A stretch of DNA of 64,000 nucleotides from NCBI RefSeq assembly GCF_905475465.1, contig NC_062245.1:248001-312000 (forward strand), given 5' to 3'. Numbering within the stretch: the first letter of the stretch is position 1; the number at the start of each line of letters is the position of its first letter. Below, piece after piece: positions 1 to 13,200 of this stretch. The translations under genes and the position numbers were made by a program. The notes under the pieces were generated by a model. The model saw only the letters and a list, made by a program, of their open reading frames with translations. It did no database searches and was not told where the DNA came from. This stretch comes from Pieris napi (Eukaryota; Arthropoda; Insecta; Lepidoptera; Pieridae).

Positions 1-440
1 AACATAACCAACATTTAAACTTATCGGTTTACTTGTTTTAATAACAGTATGCATATTATAGCTGTTGACCAAAAGTCATATTCATAACCTTTGCTTAGTT
101 TTTGCTTATTATTCTGTCAAAATCTTTAAATTATATTATTCACTTTCAATTTATAAGGTAATTTAACTAATACTTATGAAAATTTATACTGATAATGATT
201 TGTTTTATTTTTTACTGTATATTTCGTTGTCTACCTAAAATATAAGCCTTGTTCTTTTTTAATGTATTTTCATCATCATCACTTGTTATGAGTTTAAATA
301 TGTTTAATAAAACATTTAAAAACCTGAACGAATATTTGGTTCAAAAGTAAAGAAGTTCTTTTGGTACCTCTCATGTTTAGAGAGGTTGTGTTTTCCTTAT
401 TATTTACGAAACTAACTACAAAAGTTGATTAGTACAAACT

Positions 441-489
441 ACAAACGTATGTTACCTACGTATAACGTATGTTACCTACATACGTTTGT
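441..489. repeat. Direct repeat nested in a 12-bp palindrome
   Basis: AACGTATGTTACCTAC occurs twice, at 444-459 and 464-479, a 20-bp period. The pair is bounded by perfect 12-bp inverted arms, ACAAACGTATGT at 441-452 and ACATACGTTTGT at 478-489. It lies about 0.75 kb upstream of the pasilla start codon. Confidence 0.8.
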
Positions 490-889
490 CATGAAAAAAT
501 ATCCATTATGTGAAAAGAGATAGAATCAATCGGAAGTTAGCAACTATAAAACTGCTTACTGATTGGTTCAAAAAATATGACCTTGTACCTATTTCTTATT
601 GTGTTCTAGTGATGTACCTATGGTTTCCTGTAATATTGAAATATATATAGTTAATTTTATCGAACAATCAAAAAAGCCAACGGAGGTGCTTAACATTTCA
701 ACGTGTGTGAGATATATGTATGTTCAAACTCCAAATGAAATTGGCCCAGGCGAATTAAGTAAAAATAAATGTAATATTTGTTTTAAACATTTTCTTGTTT
801 ACATCAATACATAAACTAATTATTAGGTTTTCGAGAACACCAGAAGTAGCGCATCACTACGAGAATCAGCTGTGGCTTGTCAAAACACA

Positions 890-910
890 GTACTGCCAAC
901 GTGGCAGTAC
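890..910. repeat. Perfect 9-bp inverted repeat upstream of pasilla
   Basis: GTACTGCCA at 890-898, spacer ACG, TGGCAGTAC at 902-910. The 21-bp dyad lies about 300 bp upstream of the pasilla ATG, in the probable promoter. It has the shape of a homodimer binding site; no factor is assigned. Confidence 0.7.
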
Positions 911-1213
911 AATAATCTGACATCTGCAGATAAGTTCACACTGACCATGCGCCGCACAACATGAAACACTGCAGCGCAGTATCGACAAACGTTCACATTA
1001 CAATTGGACGTAATATCAAGTGTCACTTCACTGCTATATTTTAGTAACTAGACTGTTTGGCTTCAATTCTCTAGTTTTATTAGTAAAAGTGTTATGTGTA
1101 TTCGATGATTTAATAATTATGTATAGTGTCGTAACCATTAACGCATTCTGAAGGAATTACGTAATGGGAATTAATATGCTAGAGAAGTTAATAGTTTTGC
1201 CCTGAAATTCAAC

Positions 1214-4200
1214 ATGGCCGCTGACACGGGGATGGATACTTGTCCAAGTCCGGAGATTTCGGACTCTAGAAAACGACCACTGGACGGCGACTCAGAAAAT
1301 GGTGACATCAAAAGGTCTCACTTCAGTTCGGGTGAGTATTGCTTATTTCCTACACACCAATTAACATTGACAGTCTCAACTCTACCGTAGTAGCTATAGC
1401 CAACAAGATTCTTATCAGAATGTAGCTCTTATCAGTTTGACCTATTTAATGATAACAATAATTAATGTGACTTAAAAGTTGTTAAAATATGTAAACTGGA
1501 TGTTTTTCCTTTAGTTCAGGAATTGCAAATGATAAACGCGAACTCTTCGTAAAAAATATAAATTAATTTACACCTGAAACTGTATGTAATAAATGATATG
1601 TTAAAAGACGGTCGTTGTTTTTTAGTTCAAGACTTGGTGACGGCATTGCCCCTGGCTAATGGCCACGGCAATATTACGTCTCATTTTGGTGAGTCGTCTG
1701 AGTATTTTGTTGTCATTGGCTTTTTGGTTGTTGGTGGCGCGCATGCCACGCTCATGTTCATCTGCAGCTCACCAGTCACGCACAGCGCTCTGGCTATCAG
1801 CCGAGATACTAAACCCAACCACATATACCATCCAGTAGTTAGGATTCTCTAATGACTTACTTAGAGAGAAAAAAAATTAAGTTGGTCAAGATTTCTTTAC
1901 AAAACCCACTGGGACACAGCTAATTCAGCAACCTTGAGTATTAAGTGAATGTGTAAAATAGTATAAATTTATCTACATATACAAATACAATTATAAAATT
2001 TGCCTTGTCATTATTTTATAAACTGATAATATGTGTAGGAGAAGTAATACAATGTAAAATATTATATAATGAATTGGTAAAGAAGCCTGTCTTGCTCCAG
2101 CCTTTACAAGTGTATAATATTATATGTTGATTTTGAGTTTGAACTCAATTGCATATAACAACCACCAAACGGAGTGTAATAAAGTGTGGTGAGCTACAGC
2201 AGAGAGCTATCAGCGTTGCCATCAAAGCCCATTGTACACCTGGTCAATGTGAGCCTGTCCTCACTGTCATGGCTTAGTCGTACATCCTAGGTGTGATCAT
2301 CACAGTTCTCAAACATTGCAAAACTCTTCTTGAAATTTTATTTCCCATCTGATTGCTTAATTTGCTTATTTGAACTAACTTAAAAAGATTAACATTTTTT
2401 GCTATTCATTTGAGTTTTATTTTATTTCACTGTATTTAGGTTCTAGATTGGCACAACCATTTATCATTTACAAAATTAATTAGATCATTTATTAGACTAA
2501 GTTTTGTGTGTAAAGGAGAAGTTATAGTGATGAAATTTTTAAATAATACTTTAAGAAGAATTTTAGTTGTTGTTTTACATAGAGAGTTTTTCACTGTATT
2601 AAGTGATAATCTAATGTTATGATTTAAAATAATGTTAAATAACCAACAAGGTTGTTTAGCATAAATTTTGTTAAATAATCAGTGGCATAGAGTTGGTAGT
2701 TTTTTTATGAATAATTCTAAGGTTGATCAATTTTGTGTTGCAACATGTCTGTTTACATTCCAAACTGAGGGATTTAAGTGAGTGTTTTCGTCTCTTGTTC
2801 CTAATTCGTTTTTCCTATTGTCGAAAAGTGGTTTAGGTTGTACTAGAGAGCCTTTACGCAGTAAGGGTTGCCGAGAGGTTCTACATTGTTTTTGCTAAAT
2901 TACGAAAACAATAAACTTTTTCATCACAAAACTACGCAGAAATAAATAGCGAAGTGCATTTGTGCTATTGTGCATTTTAAATCACTATACTTAACAGAAA
3001 ATATATTTTCGACGTTCCATAAGTCTCGTTGTTTTAAAAATTGGGACACGACCTCTTTGCGAAGAACGCGGAGTTTGCGATAAGCGTAGAACCTAGAAAT
3101 CAAGGTCTTTTAAATTCACAAAAAGCTTATTTCAAGTATTAGATAACGTAATCGCTTCCTGGTTTGTTCGTTTTAAAGAACTGACGCTATAACCGTTCTC
3201 AGAGGCGCGATTTTGTGACTTTTTTAACTTAAACTTTAAAAGCTGGTTAGATATGTTGCTATACTAATGTTTTATAAGTACTTTTATGAGTAATTTGTCA
3301 CCAGACCATAAAATTTAATAACTATAAAAGAAATCTAAAGCCTTATTTATAAGCAGAATTCTTAACTATTTAACGCATTGTAATTTCGTTATTATGTAAT
3401 TTTATCGTAATCACAATTACACGGCTAAAACGTAATTACTAGTTAAAATTAAATGAGGCGATATCACGAAGGGTTAGCTTGTATTTTATTTTGTTACTAC
3501 TTGCACGTGCTCAGTCAAGGCAGGGTCAGTTTAATAGTAGTCAGGAAATAATTTAATTTTTTGTAATAAACCAAATTAGGAAGAAGTTATTATAAATAAT
3601 TCGGCCGCGCTTACACGTGGGACCAATTTGAGGTTGGATTCCGTAAATAAGAGTAATTCTTTATTAGAATAATATTTATATTCTATTTGATATTCAGTAT
3701 ATCGTCATAAAAACCTCCGTCCTAATTTGTTATTATCAACATTTTAGAAATAAATATTGTTTCCAGAGATGAACGTAAAATATAAAAGCTAGTCCTGCAA
3801 TTTATCTAGGTACGTAAGTTAGAGCTACCGTAAGTTAGAGCGATTCCTTAACGATTAGCTTGCTACGATATTTGGCCGATTCACAGTTTGCGCATTGTTG
3901 CACCTCAAAACGGGCACAGGAATGGTGGTTACGTCATCGGTTGAACTCTTTAAAGCAATATAATTATTGTTTATATAATAAGCGTTATTTACAGTCGAAA
4001 CAAATAGGTGATCAAATCGTAAATACATATTTACCGCAAGAGACGCTGGTAGATACACTTTAATATGACGCATATTATATTTTTTACAACCGAACCGGTC
4101 AATCAATAAAAAAATATTTAAACTTTTACATTAATGATATGACCAAAAGTTTATTAAAATGTAAAATTCATATAATAATATCTCATTTTGGCATGCCTAG

Positions 4201-7200
4201 CTAGTCCTATCTACGCATATACGCCTGAAAATATAAAGAAAACTTAAAATGAAATACTTTAAAGGTGTTTGTACTAGGTGTATTCAATAAAAAGTGACGT
4301 TATTATTGCGTCATACCCATACGCAATTATCTTCGATTAAATTTTGTTTTATTTTTCGATGTAGTCACCTTTTAGGTTTCAACACCTTTGTATATCTTTT
4401 TAATAAAGCTATAATTAGCCGTGTTAAAAAATCCTTAATGAGATACATTTTATTACTGCGCTTCAGTTTTACCCATTTTTAAGAACACGTTCGTCTACGA
4501 CGCAAACAAATGTTTACTTTATAAAAAAAAATAATGACAATTTCATTGCTTTTCTTTACTTTTATTTTGTCTTATGTCTGGACAATCTGACATATTTTTT
4601 TCCATAAGCACTTTAAGCACTCTTAAATGATCATCCTTCCTATACTGAGTAAATTGTAGGCAAACTTGATATTACTCGATAACACTTCTCTTCTGCGATA
4701 TGTGTTATCAATGCAATAAACATTTATTAAGTAGGTAGTATGTCTCTTATCAAGTTTACCAGTTGATTGTGTGATATTTGCTTAGAGACAACGCTAAATA
4801 ACGTGTAAATATCCGTATAGTTGGATAGAATCAAACAAATATAACTTTATCAGCATAAAAACAAAGAGTTATAATTGTAATGATTGTAAGACGTGTCTAT
4901 AACGCATTCACTAAAACGCTACGATTCTGAATAGTCAAATTCTGCAGGACTATTCAGAATCCCGCGACCCTTACCTTCGAAGATATCTGCTCAAAAAGAA
5001 GGGGGATCAGATGACCCACATTTTTGTTAAATTAATTACCTACTTAAAATAATTTAACTCAATGCGAAAGTGAATTTGCGTGATTTTTATATAGATTTGA
5101 AAAAAACATATTCTTATCATGACTTTGTTTACACAATTATATACCAGTGGCGGCCGCTGCGTAGATTAGCTTGGGACCCCGGATGCCTCTGTACCTATAT
5201 CTAAACGTGACTCGTATGTTTGCTTCTAATGAAGTTTTTACAAATTACAATGTGATGAAATGCAATACTTATAAAATGATAATCTTCTAAATAATTAAAA
5301 ACAAGAAAACTTTAGTAAAAACAATAAAGAAATAATCTTTAATTTCTTTTACTCACTTTCAAAGTACAAAGCGAAGTACTTTGGAGTTTGTGAATTAAAC
5401 ACACTAACTAGTTTTATTATATTTTATTAAAAGTATGCGACATTAGAAATACTATTGAGATAGTAAAGCTTTAAATAAATGCCACGCAAATACCATTTGG
5501 CTAATTTAATTATATTAGATGATTACATATTCAATTAGTTAAAACACGTTTTCAAAATTATTGTTGCTGTCATGCTAAACAAACAATATTTTAGGATTGT
5601 TGAAACTTTATGGCAGCCAATTAATTGTCATCAATACCATAACAGCTAATAACTCATGATTCTCTCAAATTAATAAAAAATCTCTAAAAATAGCTGCTGC
5701 CTAAAACTTCTTATATGTCATAAAAGAATAAGTAGCTTGTCTCGTTCCGTTTTTAATTATTTATTACGAATTTCATTACAGTATCACAACGTATCGTTTC
5801 GAAACATAAAGAATATGTTCATTTATTATTAATCAATATTTACTCGTTCTTGTTTGAACTCGTTTTTGCTTTCAATAAGTTAACGTGTGATCTATGTCCA
5901 TACATGTCGAGGTTTGTTAGCAGTCGGCGCACGAGCATACTTTCGATTTTACGTCTAGTTGCGTAACCTTGCTACTTGTGAGCCATCTCTTAATACGACA
6001 CCTAACGCTTGAGTAGGCATGTTTTTATAATTACAAGTTCGTGTGGACTGTGCTGTAATATTAATTATATTCTAGTTACAGAAGAAAAAATATTCTTATT
6101 ATAACTTTATGTTATATGTATCGGTGTAGACTAAACACATTTTCTTGTAAAAAATCGTCCCAAGTCGCAGTCGTTTAAAGTATGTATTGTGATACCCTTG
6201 TGATTTACGACACCGAAAACATTTTGGAAGCCTTATAAATGACCTAAAAACACCCATCGTTTGGTCGCCCGATAATGGTACCCGCTCTAAGCCCGGTGTG
6301 ATTGAGTACGGATAAACTTAGGCTTTAGGCTTAACCCATGTATATATGTAACTATTAAAACGGCTATTGCATTCGTACCATTTCTTTAACTCTTTTATTT
6401 TAATATGAGGCGTTACAGGTAAGCTTTCTATACCCCTTGGAAAGCTGGGACGTCATTAGAGACGAAGGACACTGGCCTAGTTTCGAATAACCTACTAAAG
6501 AAAACAGTTGTAAGCTCAGATTTTTAGTTTCTAAAACTGGCCGATGTAAGCGAGTTTTAGTCGTTTGATATTAGATATATTAAAAATATTTTTTATTGAT
6601 GTTATTTAAGATAGTAATAAATCTTTACTCTTGAATACTTCTGTTAAAATTACCTCCTATTCTAATCCATTTACGTGTAATCACTGTATAACATTCCTGA
6701 CTATGCCTCATTGAAGCTGCCTACTGAGCATTATTTTAACGGCCAATGACTTTAAATAAATAAAACTAAATTATACATGAAAGGTTCAAAATTGTAATGA
6801 GAGTACTAAGTAAACGAATAGCGATCGCATTTAAGAGAGCGTATTGGCAAAGCTCTCAACAAGGTTGTTGACTTAGGACTCCACCTCTGGTATAAGCTGC
6901 TAAATAAACTTAGTTCAATTATATCAACTCTTTAATTACATGAAGGTATAATTTTTTTAAACGAAGAAGCAGTTTTATCCGTATAAATAAATAATGTTCG
7001 GCTTCTCGCAGTAAAAGTAAGGAGCAATGATACGGAACGCTATCTGACATTATGATGTTGTTCACATGATATAGCTCGTGACGGCCTGCGGTTGTTTCGA
7101 TGTTGTTATTCAATGTTAACTTTTACTTGCGAATTTACATGAAGACAGAATAATTGTCGCATTTCTCGTATTGAAAAATTGTTCGTTATTCACTGAGAGG

Positions 7201-10200
7201 TTTTATTACTCTTTTATTTCATTCAAATCATAGTTATCCTAAATTCATCATACTATGTAAGAGAACATTTTTAGTCTCTACTTAATATGACGAATTAAAT
7301 AGAATGTATATTTTCAGTCGTATTATGAATGATAGACAGCACACAATAAATACGATATTAATTTTGTTAATGCTTTTGAGGACGGCTTCTTTCACTGGGC
7401 TAGAAAATATATCCATTACAGTAATGTACCAGTAAACTCATTTCGAAAAATGCCAAGTCAGTAATAGTTGTATAGCGGATTGCTGGCAGCTCCACATTGG
7501 TGCAATGCGGGTTAGCCCGGCCCGTAGCAATACGCGAATAACTCGGTTCTCAATCACGTGACCGTGTAACTGGCTTTTCAAATTGATATAAAGCCTTAAG
7601 AAAAGTTTGTTAATGTCGCACCTGAGACGGATTCAATTTGTCCTTGATGAAAGGTCTGAATGACGATTTTGTTTAAAGGAAAAAATTTAATATTTAAACT
7701 AGTTTTCCATTCCATAGTAATAATGCCGCCGTTTTTCTGACACATACAAAATTTTAAAATTTGATTAGACTACTTTTTAAGTTTATACAAATTCGCCGGC
7801 AACATATATTGACAAAAATCTATTGTAAATTACAAATTTATTGTATTGGTTATCAATTATTTTGTTAGTATACTGGTTTTATAAGGGATTTTCCAGTTTT
7901 TAAGGACTGGTTTTACTTATTATGTTAATTTTTTACGACGGCACAGTCTTTATGTAAGACGCACGTACGAACTATATTATTTAATGGTACAGACCGTGTT
8001 TGGTATTTTAAGAATACAATACGAATATTTGGGAAGAATACATATAATATATTTGTAAGCCTAGTATTAAAGTGTTTGGCAGCAAGCGGGGCTATTTCTC
8101 AATAAGCTAAAGTGACGACAAAATTCAATTTTAACATAGCATTAGTTAATTGTGATAAATATTTTTTTAAAAGGGTAAATAAGTAAAGAAAGTTTTTCGT
8201 TATCAGATTTGATAATAGTCACAAAGATTGGAGGACAGTGGACTCTGGCCCCATTAGAGATTATACATAGACTTCTATTGGTTCATTTTAGTTAAAAATT
8301 GGAACACTGCACACATTTATAAATGTTTGTATGAGCAACGTAGTGTAGAAATAAAAAATATATATATATAAAGACTAATTATGAGTTGTCTTGTTTTATA
8401 TACTTCGTTAATAGTGAATCAAAAAACAAAGTAAAACTGTGTGTAACACATACACAACTCTGGAGTCTTTTTAAACAGGCCATTTTAATTCAGGGTTTGT
8501 CTCATAAATATTAATGATGGCGCGTCCCACTCGCTGCTCCTCTAAAAAACACGCCTGTTCTGTTTTAGTTAAGATAACGTATACAGCTGTTTCTAGCCTA
8601 ATTTTAAGGTATTGACAAAGGTTGAATGCAAATTACATGTCATGAGCTGTACATGTTTCTTTTGCAAGCTTAGTTAATTCATGAAATGTACGTAAGTTGA
8701 AACCGCAAAGGGAGTGAAGTCATCCACAGACCGCAACACTTGCTGCTAAACGATTGTGGTGGCTTTGCTTTATAAGTCTATAGTTTATGCTATTTTTTAT
8801 TAAATCTTTTTATAGAGTTCTTTGATAGAATCATAATCTCGCTAAAATTATCAAGTAAATAATGTAGACTAAAATTGGGATAGCTGATGGCGACACGTAT
8901 CTCGTTCGTATATTATATTACGTTTCTCATGTAAATAAATATACATTATTTGTAATGAGAAATATAGTTCTTTAAACATTAAATTCTATAACTATTTAAA
9001 TTGAAATAGTAACATTGCAATATTATTATTAATGACAGCTACAGAACAAAAGCTATATGGAACGCGTCCAGTCAGCACCGATGTTTGGTGCAGAAAATGT
9101 TACGGTGACCTAGTTTTGTGACATGATAGCTTAAGAAATCGTTGAACAAGTTTGAGAATACCTAACGTTAGAGCATAGTAAATAGGGGAGTGCTGACGGC
9201 GTATACTCAAGTGTTGCTTTGTAATCTAAAGAGTCAAGTCAAGTCAAAAATAAGAGTTGATGTTTACCACAAAAGTAGGTACTAAACCCTATTTTGGCCT
9301 AGATTATTAATATATCAATATAATTTTTTATATTATTAGCTATGGTACTTCGATGTAGACGAGGTTGAAATCTAGTTTATTTAAATGTTAAAATTCATAT
9401 CGACATTCAACATAGAAAGCCCTAGAAATTCCCCCGTGCCCCAACAGTGATCCATGTGCACGGTGCGTGACTTAAAACAAAGTACATAATGTCTGTACAT
9501 AGCCAAGACGTAAACAATTTAAGTGCACGTGTATCGTACTGGCAGATTGCCGTAATATGATCAATATTTTCGATAGTTTGTTGGCCCGTGTTGTACGTAG
9601 TTGGATGGTGCCAGTGCGGTCCCCTGCAATGCGGCGAACACCTGATGCTATTCATGCTTCCGCCAGAGCTGATATCTAGTCCTTGATCTATATTTACGAG
9701 TTTAAAGTGGACTCTCTACGGATTAGGTTTAAACAAGAAAGTAAATCCGTAGTAAACATATCTCATAATTAGTTCATACATTAATGATTTAAGCAGTCAT
9801 AGATTCGTTCATTAAATTCTAACCTGATTAACAGTCTGTAGTTAAGTAGGAGTATAAAATTATGAAAGGTCACTCGTAGAGAACGCCACGAGATCGTTGG
9901 AGTGGTTCGATGATACTTGCTTTTAAAGTATAGCTCCGAATATTCGATCTGGAAAAATTATTCTCAAATGAGTGACCCAACCTGGCTTGTCCCAATTTTT
10001 AATTTGGAGCTCCAACAAAATATTATATAGGCGTTTATTCTTTTCTATTTACACACTTGGATCAATATTTTTTTTATAGAGTTTCTAGTGAGCCCAGAAA
10101 ATTCGTTTAGGCCTGTCCGACAGTATCTAGTGCAGGGGTCTCCAAACTACGGCCCGAGGACCACATGTGGCCCATGGACAGATTTTGTCCGGCCCGCGGA

Positions 10201-13200
10201 GAGCTAGCATACTTGAAAACTCCTTTTAGAGAACATATTTTTATAGCAAATTAAATTTAGTTTACTGAAGTATTCTAATTTTATGTTGAATAATTATTAA
10301 TAAATCTACATTGATATTATGGTCATGGGCTAACTACTCATAACATTGTTGTAGGCTTATTGTTATTGTTCTTGTGATAAAAACATAACTTATAACAAGC
10401 ATATGGTTTTGGCCCTCGGAACTTACTGGAGTAATCAGTATGGCCTTAAGGCTGGAAAGTTTGGAGACCCCTGATCTAGTGGATCCAATTGTGAAAGTTT
10501 ACTCTTTGGACACCGAACAAAGCTCCTTAGTAGTTTAGACATGACTTTGAAGAATAATATGTAAATAATGTAAGAATAAAAGCTCGACGCAACCGTTTTA
10601 TAGATAGTTAAAACTTTACAAGGAACCAATTTGATCGCCAAGTTTATTTAGAATATGAGATTGTGGTGATGAAGCTTTGTGAAGCTTTTGTAACGTTGAA
10701 AACTTTATATCGTATATTAAAGGTTAGTTTATTTTAACCTTTTATAAAATCGAGACTGAGAGAAATATAAGGCTTTCAAGTATTTGTGTAGTTTGAACTC
10801 TGAGCGGGAGTCGCTACTGAAGCTGGGCGCGTTAATACTAAGAATCAAGAGAATCATTTAATATATTTATTAGGTTTATTAACAGGGACCGATCTTGTAG
10901 TTTTAGGTGTCAAATGATTAAACTCAGTAAAAATGGTGGAATGTTTTCAATATGTTAATCGCAGAATATAATTAAAATTTAAAATTTCCATTTAAAATTT
11001 AACTACGTCTTAGTTTGGCACCGATATTCAAAAATCAACTCATCATATTCGTACTCCTTTATATAAATAAAACTATACGTATTATATAAAGCCCTCCTCC
11101 TATTTATATTTTATCAATGCCAACACTAATTTAAACTATCAACACGGGGTAGATTTGTATATATGTGTATATTAAGACAGGTTGACGGTAAGTTATCGCA
11201 CCTTTCTAAAGAGGACACCGTCACCTGAACCCTCATCACGTCTATAATGAATAGTAATGTTCACGGTCATGAAAAAAGAGGTTATAGAAGCGACCTATTT
11301 CGAAACTGAAATGAAAAATTGGTAGGAACGAAATGAATAGTTTTTAATTGTGAAGCTCCATTCAACCGCTTTGGGATTTGGGACCGCTGCGGTATGGATG
11401 ATATTCAGAGCACATGTGCCTTTTAACATTAAACGTAGAGCAAAAATGTGCTTTATTCACTGGAATAAGTGCTAATTTATGGCGCACATGCTTGGAACTG
11501 CCGCACTTGACACATTTTTGTGAGTGTGATAATTTTAATATAATAAACTACTAACACGTGGAACTATTAATAAAATAAATTCTTACGTGATTAATCAGCA
11601 TAACACTTAAACATTGAGTGACACTTTGTTGCGTTGACACGTATTTTACTGTTGCATTATTTAAAATTCAAATTCTTATCGGCTTAGAAAAATATGTCGG
11701 GTTAAAAGTCATCGTCCAATTTACTCAGTAAAGAGCTATTTAGCGGACGCTTTACGAGTGCCGCACAATAACAGAGTGCTCTAAACGTCACTTTATGACG
11801 GCTGTCTCTTGTTGATGCAGTCTTGGAAGGCGAGAAGTTTTATTCACTTCTAGCAGAGTGAATTTGAATTAACAAATATAATAAGTTTTAGAATACTTTA
11901 GATACAACTGCTCCATGATTTTTCCAAGGTTCTAAAACGCTCACATAGCGGAGTCGAATTTATTTATCTTGTAATTTTACATACTAGGAGCTAATTGAAA
12001 TACAGATAACATAGACATTATATTCCCTACATGTATTGTAAAATATTAAAAAAATCTTGGTTGTAATAATGAGTAGGTTGTGTAAGTTAATTTCACAAAG
12101 AGCTTTTTGTCTTTGACGGGATGAAGCTAACGTTCTGTTGTTTAGTTTTCATTATTCTGTGTTTGTTTGCTGCTGAAAGGGAACAATATTTGCACATTTT
12201 CTGATTCTATTATATTAAAGCTTGTAAATATAAATTTATGTACAGCTTAAACTGTTCCTAATGTTTTTAATTTCATGATAGTGATGAAATATTTAGTTTT
12301 TTTAGCCACCCGAATGGTAGAGCTCGTTAATTAATCTCGATCTCTCGTCGGTTTCACTTATTGGATAAAAGTGCACTTTTTTAAACTACAATGTTTTGAG
12401 TACTTGCTTTGAGTTCAAACGTAGTAGAAAATGCTTACCACTCGATTTATGTTGAAAGCATAATTTTCCCTAACACTAATTATTTTTACTGTTTCTCAAC
12501 GTGGCCTTGGAGTGTTGTACCAAGATCAAATGCAAATTCCGTCTAACCTCAATCATTTGTCATAAAAGTGAGAATATATCAAAGATAAAATGTCAATGTC
12601 GTTTACGAATGTTTTTGGATAGTAAATGGAATGCAATATTTAAAAGGCAACACTTCAATAAAGAACTTTCCAGAAATTCATTCAGAATTCTTATTCAGCC
12701 TCTTGGCTGTACCATAACGTTGTAACCAGTGGTTTAATGAATTACAGATATGACGTAAGCCCTAGGTTCGATTCTCTGCAAAGTAAATTGTAAGCCTCAA
12801 GGTCAACGAGCTATTTAGAGCTCGTTTATCATGGTATAGTTATTGAGTCTATACTCTATATGTCATACTAGTTAACGTATATTATATACAACACAACAGA
12901 GCTGTGTTGTCAATTGACACCCCCTTTAAAATGTAAAGGTAATAATAAAAAAAATCACTTGAAAAATCAGTCCGACATTTTTATTTTTTTCCTTTTGTTT
13001 CTAAACATCAGCCTTAAAGACAGACACGATCAAATGATTTAGTATCAATTTTTTTACAGATTTAAACCCCTGTAGCCTAAAAACTCGGCAACATAGGTAC
13101 AACCTTAATTCATTAAGAAAATTTTCCTATCTATACAAAATACGAGAAAATCAAAAACTTAAATGCTCGCCAGCTCCCTAGTTACTAAAACTCGATATTG

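Larger units (their letters stand above)
1..1213 (+). promoter_or_regulatory. Upstream region and 5'UTR of pasilla
   Basis: No convincing coding sequence lies here. AATAAA-like motifs near 307 could be the tail of a gene to the left. Two structured sites stand out: a repeat/palindrome cluster at 441-489 and a perfect inverted repeat at 890-910. The stretch about 840-1000 is less AT-rich than its surroundings, and a TATATTTT motif lies near 1034. A transcription start in 850-1100 is plausible but is inference only. Confidence 0.4.

Noticed and set aside
5148..5220. CAGTGGCGGCCGCTG near 5150 as a hAT terminus
   Set aside because: No matching inverted end or 8-bp duplication was found nearby; resemblance to the 55-kb element is limited to the first eight bases.
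8357..8371. AT dinucleotide run and the GA run at 27664-27679
   Set aside because: Short simple repeats of ordinary length with no further structure.
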